13,252 bases of DNA from JAHEFX01 sp964614585 (GTDB lineage Bacteria > Actinomycetota > Acidimicrobiia > Spongiisociales > JAENVV01), in assembly GCA_964614585.1 (NCBI GenBank), contig CAZTLW010000060.1, forward strand, positions 1 through 13,252, read 5' to 3'. The notes beneath the pieces were generated by a model. That model was not told where the DNA came from and did no database searches. It was given only the letters and a program-made list of their open reading frames with translations. Made by a program: the position numbers and the translations under genes. This document shows positions 6,837 through 12,816 of this stretch, piece after piece; positions within the stretch are counted from its first letter, which is position 1; each line of letters begins with the position of its first letter.

Positions 6837-6842
6837 TAGGTT
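6813..6842 (+). promoter_or_regulatory. Promoter of the smORF-regulator-MFS operon
   Basis: TTGAAC (6813-6818) and TAGGTT (6837-6842) are separated by 18 bases. The -35 forms the first half of the 12 bp palindrome, so a bound repressor would block RNA polymerase directly. The expected start near 6849 leaves a short leader carrying the ribosome binding site AAAGGAG at 6854-6860. Confidence 0.6.
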
Positions 6843-6866
6843 GGTGCCAGACGAAAGGAGCGACCC

Positions 6867-6977
6867 ATGCACCCCATCGACCCCACCACCCTTGCCGGCC
6901 TCGCGGCCGAGCGCTACGGCCCCTGGCCAGGCCCCCGACCCACCCGTCGGTTCCGCCCCGCTCGGGGGCGCCGATGA
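6867..6977 (+). CDS. Small ORF of 36 codons ahead of the regulator, Pro/Arg-rich
   Basis: ATG at 6867 follows a strong Shine-Dalgarno sequence, AAAGGAG (6854-6860), by six bases. This is the best ribosome binding site in the window. The frame runs 36 codons from MHPIDPTTLAGLAAERYG to a basic, proline-rich tail ending RPARGRR. Its TGA overlaps the regulator start as ATGA, so translation of the regulator is probably coupled to it. No transmembrane segment or known domain is visible. It could be a small functional protein or a leader peptide that sets regulator translation. If it is not a gene, the ribosome binding site would have no user, because the regulator ATG lies more than 100 bases further on. 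Confidence 0.6.
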   Translation: MHPIDPTTLAGLAAERYGPWPGPRPTRRFRPARGRR

Positions 6978-7552
6978 GCGACTACACGCCGCCCGAGGTC
7001 CTCGAGTTCGACGACCTCACCACCATGGACGTGCTGTCCAACCCGATCCGCCTGCGGTTGCTCGAGGTCCTGTCCGAGCCGGCCACGGTGAAGGAGGCCG
7101 CCGAGGAGCTCGGCGTCCCGGCGACCCGGCTCTACCACCACGTCAACCAGCTGCTCGACCACGGGCTGTTGGTGGTCGTCGAGGAGCGGCCCAAGGGCGC
7201 CATGACCGAGCGGGTGTTCGGCGTCGGCGGCCGGTCGATCCGGCCGTCGGCGGCGTTCCGGGAGCGCTACGGGCCCGAGGGCCAGGCCGAGGCGATCCGC
7301 CTGACCTTCCGGATGGCGGAGGCCGAGATGACCTCCCTGGCCGAGGCGTCCGACCCCGAGCGGGGGCCACTGGCTGGCGGGGAGGGTCGGCGGCAGGCCA
7401 CCATCGCGCTGAGCGGGCTCCGGCTGGACCCCGACGACCTCGGTGACCTCATCGACGAGGTACAGGCGGTGATCGACCGCTACGCCGACCGCCGGGGCTC
7501 CACGCCCGTGCGGTTCTTCCACGCCATCTACCCCCGCGAGTCCCGTGGCTGA
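6974..7552 (+). CDS. ArsR/HTH_20-type winged-helix transcriptional regulator
   Basis: A 192-residue protein whose N-terminal half is a winged helix of the ArsR/HTH_20 type: DVLSNPIRLRLLEVL, then the recognition region KEAAEELGVPATRLYHHVNQLLDHGLL, then a wing with VEERPKGAMTERVFGV. The C-terminal half (about 90-192) is helical and has no motif I recognise; it probably serves for dimerisation or ligand sensing. No metal-binding cysteine pair of the classical ArsR/SmtB kind is present. ATG at 6974 overlaps the small ORF stop as ATGA; the 3' end overlaps the MFS start by 8 bp. With the half-site cluster at its promoter, it is most likely an autorepressor that responds to a compound exported by the MFS protein. 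Confidence 0.88.
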   Translation: MSDYTPPEVLEFDDLTTMDVLSNPIRLRLLEVLSEPATVKEAAEELGVPATRLYHHVNQLLDHGLLVVVEERPKGAMTERVFGVGGRSIRPSAAFRERYGPEGQAEAIRLTFRMAEAEMTSLAEASDPERGPLAGGEGRRQATIALSGLRLDPDDLGDLIDEVQAVIDRYADRRGSTPVRFFHAIYPRESRG

Positions 7553-8786
7553 GCCGACCACCGCCCGCGAGGTCCTCGCGATCAGGGACTTCCGCTTCCT
7601 CTGGGGGGCGCAGATCATCTCGTTCTTCGGAGATGCCCTCACCACCATGGGGCTGCTGTTCCTGGTCCAGCGGGTCCACGGCGACACGGCCTCGGTGGCC
7701 GGCGTCCTCATCGCCAATGCGCTGCCGGTCCTCCTCGTCGGCCTCGTGGCGGGGGTGTGGGTCGACCGCCTCGACCGCAAGGCGGTCATGATCTGGTCCG
7801 ACATCGTGCGCGCCGGCCTCGTCCTCACGATCCCGGTCGTCGGTGCCGATCGCCTCTGGCTGCTCTACGCCCTCGTCTTCACCTATGCCTCGGTGGGCAC
7901 CTTCTTCTCCCCCGCCCGCACGGCGCTCATCCCCCGGGTCGTGCCCTCGGCCGGCCTCCCCGCCGCCAACGGCCTCGCCGAGGCGAGCAGGCCCATCGCC
8001 TTCGTCCTCGGGACCGCCACCGCCGGGGTGCTCGTCGGCCTCTTCGACGGCTTCGTCGCGGTGTTCGCCATCGACGCCGTCACGTTCGTCGTCTCGGCCG
8101 TGCTCGTCGCCCGGGTGGCGACCTCCGGGCGGGCCGACGCCCCGGTGGCCCCGGGTGTCACCACGGTGCTCGGTGAGCTCGGTGCCGGTTTCGCCACCGT
8201 GGCCCGGAGTCGCATCCTGCTCGGCGTCCTCGTCGGCGGCGCCGTCGCCATGTTCGGCCTCGGGGCCACCAATGCCCTCGCCGTCCCCTTCGTGGTCGGC
8301 GAGCTCGGGCTCGCCGAAACCTGGTTCGGCCTCATCGAGGGTGCCCAGACCGTCGGCCTCGTCATCGCCGGCAGCTCGCTCGGCTGGCTGGCCCGACGGC
8401 TGGGCCTCCAGCGGATCATCGCCCTCGCCCTCGCCGTCGTGGGGGTGTTGGTGGCGCTCCTCTCCCAGGTCGCCGGCATCGCGGGCCTCGTGGTGCTGTT
8501 CTTCGCCATCGGCCTCGGCGTGGCACCGCTCACCGGGTCGGTGTCGACCCTGCTCCAGCGCGAGACACCGCCCGAGTTGCTCGGCCGGGTGGCCGCGTCA
8601 CTCAACGCCACCGTCACCGGGGCCAGCGTCGGGTCGATGGCGGTGGCCGCCACGCTGGCGGGGCTCGTGGGGGTGCGGGGCGTGTTCGTGGTGAGTGGGC
8701 TTGTCGCCCTGGTGGCCTCGGCGGTGTCGGCGATGCTCTTCCGGGGCACCGCCCCGGCGGCCGCAGCGGAGTCGGCCACGCCATAG
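7545..8786 (+). CDS. MFS transporter (MFS_3/EntS-like exporter)
   Basis: A 413-residue inner-membrane protein with the hydrophobic pattern of about 12 membrane helices. The loop between helices 2 and 3, GVWVDRLDRKAVMIWSDIVRAG, is the MFS motif A variant seen in the MFS_3 (EntS-like) branch, whose members export siderophores, macrolides or other small molecules by proton exchange. The GTG start at 7545 overlaps the regulator gene by 8 bp, so the two are translationally linked. The N terminus is short and cytoplasmic (AEPTTAREVLAIRDFRFLW), as expected for this branch. Pairing with an HTH regulator suggests an inducible efflux pump; the substrate is unknown. The downstream GNAT gene begins 45 bases later from its own signal and is probably separate. 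Confidence 0.93.
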   Translation: MAEPTTAREVLAIRDFRFLWGAQIISFFGDALTTMGLLFLVQRVHGDTASVAGVLIANALPVLLVGLVAGVWVDRLDRKAVMIWSDIVRAGLVLTIPVVGADRLWLLYALVFTYASVGTFFSPARTALIPRVVPSAGLPAANGLAEASRPIAFVLGTATAGVLVGLFDGFVAVFAIDAVTFVVSAVLVARVATSGRADAPVAPGVTTVLGELGAGFATVARSRILLGVLVGGAVAMFGLGATNALAVPFVVGELGLAETWFGLIEGAQTVGLVIAGSSLGWLARRLGLQRIIALALAVVGVLVALLSQVAGIAGLVVLFFAIGLGVAPLTGSVSTLLQRETPPELLGRVAASLNATVTGASVGSMAVAATLAGLVGVRGVFVVSGLVALVASAVSAMLFRGTAPAAAAESATP

Positions 8787-8819
8787 GTCTCGGCCGGGCC
8801 CAGTCGGCGCCGACCCCCG

Positions 8820-8825
8820 TAGCCT
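8820..8825 (+). promoter_or_regulatory. -10-like element of leaderless GNAT gene
   Basis: TAGCCT is followed by 6 bases and the ATG at 8832, with no Shine-Dalgarno sequence. No good -35 is visible. A perfect 12 bp palindrome, GTCGGCGCCGAC, lies just upstream at 8803-8814 in the 45-base gap after the MFS gene. Confidence 0.5.
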
Positions 8826-8831
8826 CCCGGC

Positions 8832-9995
8832 ATGTCCGCCACCGTCCGCCGCGCCACCTCCGCCGACGCCGACGCCATCTGCGCCGTCGTCGAGGCCCAA
8901 CTCGAGCCCGAGGATGCCGCCGAGGCCCGCTACACCCTGGAGGGGCCGCTCGCCCGGGTCGACCAGTGGCTGGTCGCCGAGGTGGATGGGTCGGTGGCCG
9001 CGTTCTGCTGCGGGTGCCCATGCGACCTGCGGATCGGGTCGGTGACGATGCCGGCGCTCAACGTCGAGTTCGTCGCCACCGCCGAGGGGTTCGAGGGCCG
9101 GGGCCTGCAGCGGGCCCTGTTCGAGGCGCTGCCGGGGGCGTTTCCCGATGCCCGCGTGCACCTCATCACCGGGATCCCGTACTTCTACCGGCGCCTCGGG
9201 TACGAGTACGCCATCCCCATTCCTGACCGGTTCGAGACGGCGCGTCCCGCCCTGCCCGACGGCTGGGCCACCCGGGTCGCCACCGCCGACGACATCCCCC
9301 TCCTCATGGCGCTGCAGGCCGAGGTCCAGGCCCATGCCGATGTCGCCCTCACCCACACGGCCGACCAATGGGCGTGGCTGGTGCCATCGCCCAACTACCG
9401 GATCGCCATCGCCGAGGGCCCCGACGGGTCCGCCATGGCGCGTGGCTATCGGGGCGATCCCGATGCCTGCTGGGTGATGGAGGTGGCCGCTCCCTCCGAG
9501 GCCGGGGCGGCCGCCGCCGTCCACGGCGCGACCGATGGGTTCGAGCGGGTGACGGTCATGGACCGGCCCGCCGACCCGGCCGACCACGCCGGCAGCCTCG
9601 GCGGCGACCGCCACCCGAGCCGGTACGCCTACTACCTGAAGGTCGTCGACGTGCCGGCGGTGCTCGACGCGTTGCGCCCGGAGTTGGACCGTCGGCTCGC
9701 TGCCTCGGGGCTCGAGGCACCCGACGCGTTGAAGCTCGACCTCTACACGTCGTGGGTCGATCTGCCGATGGTGGATGGATCGTTCGGCCCGCCCGAGGTA
9801 CGGCCCCGAGGCGGGTTCGAGGCCGACCGGATCGGGGTACCGCCCGATCTCGTGGCCCACCTGCTGGTGGGCCCGCTGGGTGGGACGGCGATGGACGACC
9901 GCCACGCCGACGTCCGCACCCGGGAGCGGGCTGCCCTGTTCGGTGCCCTGTTCCCGCCGCTGGTGGCCGACGTCCACAGCTGGATCGTCCCGTAG
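8832..9995 (+). CDS. Eis-like GNAT N-acetyltransferase
   Basis: A 387-residue protein close in length to mycobacterial Eis (about 400). The N-terminal GNAT domain has the acetyl-CoA loop region VEFVATAEGFEGRGLQRALFEAL (about 78-100), here a GRGLQRA version of the usual R/Q-x-x-G-x-G/A, followed by GIPYFYRRLGYEYA (114-127), the typical C-terminal GNAT strand-helix with its tyrosines. A second degenerate GNAT-like region begins near 146, and the C-terminal third (about 260-387) resembles the SCP2-like domain of Eis-type proteins. Relatives acetylate amines, including aminoglycosides in the case of Eis; the substrate here is unknown. It precedes DUF1697 by 8 bases and is probably cotranscribed with it. 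The start is supported by the leaderless TAGCCT signal. Confidence 0.85.
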   Translation: MSATVRRATSADADAICAVVEAQLEPEDAAEARYTLEGPLARVDQWLVAEVDGSVAAFCCGCPCDLRIGSVTMPALNVEFVATAEGFEGRGLQRALFEALPGAFPDARVHLITGIPYFYRRLGYEYAIPIPDRFETARPALPDGWATRVATADDIPLLMALQAEVQAHADVALTHTADQWAWLVPSPNYRIAIAEGPDGSAMARGYRGDPDACWVMEVAAPSEAGAAAAVHGATDGFERVTVMDRPADPADHAGSLGGDRHPSRYAYYLKVVDVPAVLDALRPELDRRLAASGLEAPDALKLDLYTSWVDLPMVDGSFGPPEVRPRGGFEADRIGVPPDLVAHLLVGPLGGTAMDDRHADVRTRERAALFGALFPPLVADVHSWIVP

Positions 9996-10003
9996 GCGGT
10001 GCC

Positions 10004-10564
10004 GTGGAGCGATACTTCGCCTTCATCCGGGCGATCAACACCGGCGGCCGCCGGCTCTCCAACGAGCAGGTGCTGGCGCCGTTCGTCGAGCTTGGCCTCC
10101 ACGAGGTGGCCGCCTACCAGGCGGCGGGGAACGTCACTTTCGTCACCGACGACGCCGCCCTCGCCGACCCCGAGCTGCTCTCGTCGGCTCTCGCGAGGGC
10201 CTATGGCTTCGAGGCACCGACGTTCGTGCGCACCGCGACCGAACTGGGCGAGGTGGTGTCGGCTCGGCCGTTCACCGACGGGGAGCTGGCGGGCAGCGAC
10301 GGTCGGGTGCAGGTCACCTTCCTCGGCCGCGAGCCCGACTCGGCCGCCGTGGCGGCGGTTGCCGAGTTGGTGCCGGCCGAGGATCGTGTGGTGCTGATGG
10401 GCCGGGAGTGGTTCTGGCTGCCGGTGCGGGCGGTGAGCGAGTCGGGGCTGCCGGTCGGCCGGATCGAGCGCGTGGTCGGGCCGATGACGATGCGCACGCT
10501 CGGGACCGTCACCAGGATGTGGGGCCGGTGGGCGGCCGATGACGACCGGGGCCGACGCCCGTAG
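10004..10564 (+). CDS. DUF1697 family protein
   Basis: A 186-residue protein of the DUF1697 family. The N terminus RYFAFIRAINTGGRRLSNEQVL corresponds to the family's LLRGINVGG start, and AAYQAAGNVTF to its y-q-SGN-vvF segment; the C-terminal RTLGTVTRM corresponds to the TRNWNTV-like end. The start GTG at 10004 lies 8 bases after the GNAT stop, which fits a two-gene unit; the open frame extends upstream, but only as a shadow of the GNAT gene. The function of the family is unknown. The stop codon TAG at 10562 is also the first three bases of the -10 element of the following metY gene. Confidence 0.88.
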   Translation: MERYFAFIRAINTGGRRLSNEQVLAPFVELGLHEVAAYQAAGNVTFVTDDAALADPELLSSALARAYGFEAPTFVRTATELGEVVSARPFTDGELAGSDGRVQVTFLGREPDSAAVAAVAELVPAEDRVVLMGREWFWLPVRAVSESGLPVGRIERVVGPMTMRTLGTVTRMWGRWAADDDRGRRP

Positions 10565-10567
10565 GCT
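10539..10567 (+). promoter_or_regulatory. Promoter of leaderless metY operon
   Basis: ATGACG (10539-10544) and TAGGCT (10562-10567) are 17 bases apart, and the metY ATG follows 7 bases after the -10. Both boxes lie inside the end of the DUF1697 gene, and the TAG of the -10 is its stop codon. Confidence 0.55.
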
Positions 10568-10574
10568 CGGCGTC

Positions 10575-11870
10575 ATGGTCCGCCCCGACGACTTCTCGTT
10601 CGACACGCTGAGCCTCCACGCCGGCCAGGTGCCCGACTCCGACCACCGGTCGCGGGCGGTGCCCATCCACCAGACGACGTCGTACCTCTTCGACGACACC
10701 GACCACGCCGCCGCCCTGTTCAACCTCGAACGGCCCGGCCACATCTACAGCCGGATCTCCAACCCCACCGTCGCCGTCCTCGAGGAGCGGATGGCGGCGC
10801 TGGAGGGCGGGGTCGGGGCCGTGGCCACCGCCTCGGGGATGGCCTCGCTGCACCTGGCCATCGCCACCCTCGGGTCGGCCGGCTCCCACGTCGTGTCGTC
10901 ACGGGCGGTCTACGGCGGCACCGCCAACCTCCTCACCCACACCCTGCCCCGCTTCGGCGTCGAGACCACCTGGGTCGACCCCGGGGACCTCGACGCCTGG
11001 GCGGCGGCCATCCGGCCAGAGACGGTGTGCGTCCACACCGAGACGATCGGCAACCCCCGCGGCCAGGTGACCGACCTCCCCGCCGTCGCCGAGATCGCCC
11101 ACGCCGCCGGGGTGCCGGTGCTCGTCGACAACACGTTCGCGACGCCGTACCTGTTCCGTCCGATCGATTGCGGCGCCGACGCCGTCTGGCACTCGGTGAC
11201 CAAGTTCGTCGGCGGTCACGGGGTCGCGGTCGGGGGGATGCTCGTCGACGGCGGCACCTTCGATTGGGAGGCCCATGCCGAGCGGTTCCCCACCCTCACC
11301 GAGCCCTATACCGGCTACCACGGCCTCGACTTCGCCGAGGAGTTCGGGGTGGCGGCGCTCGGGGCCCGAGCCCGCGCCGAGGGCCTCCGCGACTTCGGGG
11401 CCTCGATGGCGCCCCAGACCGCCTTCTACCTCCTGCAGGGTCTCGAGACCCTGCCCGTCCGCATGGACCGCCACGTCGCCAACGCGACGGCGGTGGCCGA
11501 GTTCCTCGCCGACCACGACGCAGTCGCGTGGCTCGCCTACCCCGGCCACAGGTCCCACCCCGACCACGACCTGGCGACGCGACTCCTGCCGAAGGGGGCC
11601 GGAGCGATCCTCTCGTTCGGGATCGAGGGCGGTCGCGAGGCCGGGCGCCGGTTCATCGAGTCGCTGCGGCTGTGGTCGCATCTCGCCAACGTCGGTGACG
11701 CCAAGTCGCTCGTCATCCACCCCGCCTCGACCACCCACCAGCAGATGAGCGCCGACGAGTTGGCGGCGGCCGGCGTCGGCGAGGACCTCATCCGCCTGTC
11801 GGTGGGACTCGAGGACATCGATGATCTCACGGCCGACCTCGGCCGGGCCCTCAAGGCGTCGCAGCGGTGA
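10575..11870 (+). CDS. metY: O-acetylhomoserine sulfhydrylase family PLP enzyme
   Basis: A 431-residue Cys/Met-metabolism PLP enzyme. It starts FDTLSLHAGQVPD, carries RAVPIHQTTSYLFDDTDHAA and IYSRISNPT (57-65), the cofactor-ring segment SGMASLHLA (87-95), DNTFATPYLF (185-194) and the lysine motif HSVTKFVGGHG with the Schiff-base lysine near K210. The DTDHAA-LF insertion, the length, and the long segment before the C-terminal domain (PYTGYHGLDFAEEFG) fit the MetY branch, which makes homocysteine from O-acetylhomoserine and sulfide, better than MetB or MetC, which are about 380-400 residues. ATG at 10575 is chosen over 10539, because the upstream stretch lies within DUF1697 and TAGGCT sits 7 bases before this ATG. 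It is cotranscribed with the hydrolase 4 bases downstream. Confidence 0.9.
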   Translation: MVRPDDFSFDTLSLHAGQVPDSDHRSRAVPIHQTTSYLFDDTDHAAALFNLERPGHIYSRISNPTVAVLEERMAALEGGVGAVATASGMASLHLAIATLGSAGSHVVSSRAVYGGTANLLTHTLPRFGVETTWVDPGDLDAWAAAIRPETVCVHTETIGNPRGQVTDLPAVAEIAHAAGVPVLVDNTFATPYLFRPIDCGADAVWHSVTKFVGGHGVAVGGMLVDGGTFDWEAHAERFPTLTEPYTGYHGLDFAEEFGVAALGARARAEGLRDFGASMAPQTAFYLLQGLETLPVRMDRHVANATAVAEFLADHDAVAWLAYPGHRSHPDHDLATRLLPKGAGAILSFGIEGGREAGRRFIESLRLWSHLANVGDAKSLVIHPASTTHQQMSADELAAAGVGEDLIRLSVGLEDIDDLTADLGRALKASQR

Positions 11871-11874
11871 GCGC

Positions 11875-12675
11875 GTGATCGTCGACCTCGCCGACGGGAC
11901 CGCCCTCTTCGCCCACACCGGGGGCGTCGACCTCGACGCGTCACTACCGACGGTGGTGCTCGTCCACGGAGCGGGGACGGACCACTCCTTCTGGCGGGGC
12001 CAGACCCGGTACCTCGCCCACCATGGCTTCGCCGTCCTGGCGATCGACCTGCCCGGCCACGGGCGCTCGGGAGGTGCCCAGGGCGACACGATCGAGAGCC
12101 GGGGCGATGCCGTGGTGGCGCTGCTCGATGCTCTCGATGTCCCGAGCGCGGCCCTCGTCGGTCACTCGATGGGGTCGTTGGTGGGGCTCGACGTCGCCGG
12201 CCGGCACCCCGACCGGGCATGGGGACTGGCGATGCTGGCCACCAACCCGCAGATGGCGGTCCACCCCGTTCTCATCGAGTCGGCCCGGTCCGGCGACACC
12301 AGGTCGCTCGCCCTGACCCGGGCGTGGGCCCACGGGTCGCCGGTGGGCGGCGACGCCGAGCCCGGTGAGTGGCTGCATGGGGTCAACTGGCGGACCACCG
12401 AGGCGGTCGGTCTCGACGTGTACGCCGACGACTTCGTGGCGTGCGACACGTGGACGGCGGCGCCCGAGCGCGCCGCGACGGTGACGTGCCCGGCGCTGGT
12501 CGTGAGCGGGCGGGCGGATCGCATGACGACCGTGCGCGGCGGCGGCGCCATGGCCGAGTTGCTCGGGTGTGTGCACGTGGTGCTCGACGCCGGCCACCAG
12601 TTCCCCCAGGAAGCGCCCTGGGAGACGACCAAGACCCTCCTCCCCTTCCTCCGCGCGGCCAACCCTGGGTTGTGA
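11875..12675 (+). CDS. Alpha/beta hydrolase
   Basis: A 266-residue alpha/beta-hydrolase with a complete catalytic triad: oxyanion segment LVHGAGTDHSFW (29-40), nucleophile elbow GHSMGS with Ser98, acid SGRAD with Asp215, and DAGHQFP with His241. The size and the DLPGHGRSGG strand resemble esterases and BioH-type carboxylesterases. It sits 4 bases after metY, where homoserine O-acetyltransferase (metX, also of this fold) is often found, but the protein is too short and lacks MetX features. GTG at 11875 is chosen because an earlier in-frame ATG lies inside metY. The last residues, ANPGL, and the stop codon are encoded by the left arm of a 3'-end palindrome element. The substrate is unknown. Confidence 0.88.
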   Translation: MIVDLADGTALFAHTGGVDLDASLPTVVLVHGAGTDHSFWRGQTRYLAHHGFAVLAIDLPGHGRSGGAQGDTIESRGDAVVALLDALDVPSAALVGHSMGSLVGLDVAGRHPDRAWGLAMLATNPQMAVHPVLIESARSGDTRSLALTRAWAHGSPVGGDAEPGEWLHGVNWRTTEAVGLDVYADDFVACDTWTAAPERAATVTCPALVVSGRADRMTTVRGGGAMAELLGCVHVVLDAGHQFPQEAPWETTKTLLPFLRAANPGL

Positions 12676-12755
12676 GCGTCGGTCGATCGTCGAACCTCGG
12701 GCCGTGAGCGTCGCCCTGCCGCTTGCGGCAGGCTCCGTCGCTCACAACCCAGGGT
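12661..12755. repeat. 3'-end paired-palindrome element, copy 3, overlapping the hydrolase stop
   Basis: Perfect 17 bp inverted repeats, ACCCTGGGTTGTGAGCG (12662-12678) and CGCTCACAACCCAGGGT (12739-12755), bound the element. A further direct copy of the left arm with 17 of 21 matching bases lies at 12693-12713. The hairpin CCTGCCG-CTTG-CGGCAGG occupies 12715-12732. The hydrolase stop codon (12673-12675) falls inside the left arm. The right-hand CGCTCAC (12739-12745) can pair with GTGAGCG at 12672-12678 or at 12704-12710, giving two alternative folds. Confidence 0.85.
12704..12745 (+). terminator. Candidate terminator hairpin after the metY-hydrolase operon
   Basis: GTGAGCG (12704-12710) pairs with CGCTCAC (12739-12745) outside the 7 bp stem CCTGCCG/CGGCAGG with loop CTTG (12715-12732). 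No T-run follows. Position at the operon end and ahead of a separately promoted gene supports a 3'-end function. Confidence 0.45.
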
Positions 12756-12804
12756 CGAGGGCGTCGTTCAACACGCGGCCCAGATCCCTTGACGGAGCCC
12801 CGGC

Positions 12805-12810
12805 TACCGT
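12805..12810 (+). promoter_or_regulatory. -10-like element of leaderless LLM oxidoreductase gene
   Basis: TACCGT is followed by 6 bases and the ATG at 12817, without a Shine-Dalgarno sequence. TTGACG at 12789-12794 looks like a -35 but is only 10 bases away, too close for a standard promoter, so the -35 is unresolved. Confidence 0.45.
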
Positions 12811-12816
12811 CGCCGC

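Noticed and set aside
11821..11874. Upstream ATG start for the alpha/beta hydrolase
   Set aside because: It would overlap metY by 50 bases and add an Arg/Ser-rich tail with no family counterpart; GTG at 11875 fits the fold and the spacing.
12765..12771. A sixth CGTTCAA half-site, ahead of the LLM gene
   Set aside because: It is a single 7-mer without a partner half-site at a matching distance, so it gives no real support for control by the HTH regulator.
12789..12810. Standard promoter TTGACG plus TACCGT ahead of the LLM gene
   Set aside because: The two boxes are only 10 bases apart, which is incompatible with a normal 16-18 base spacer.
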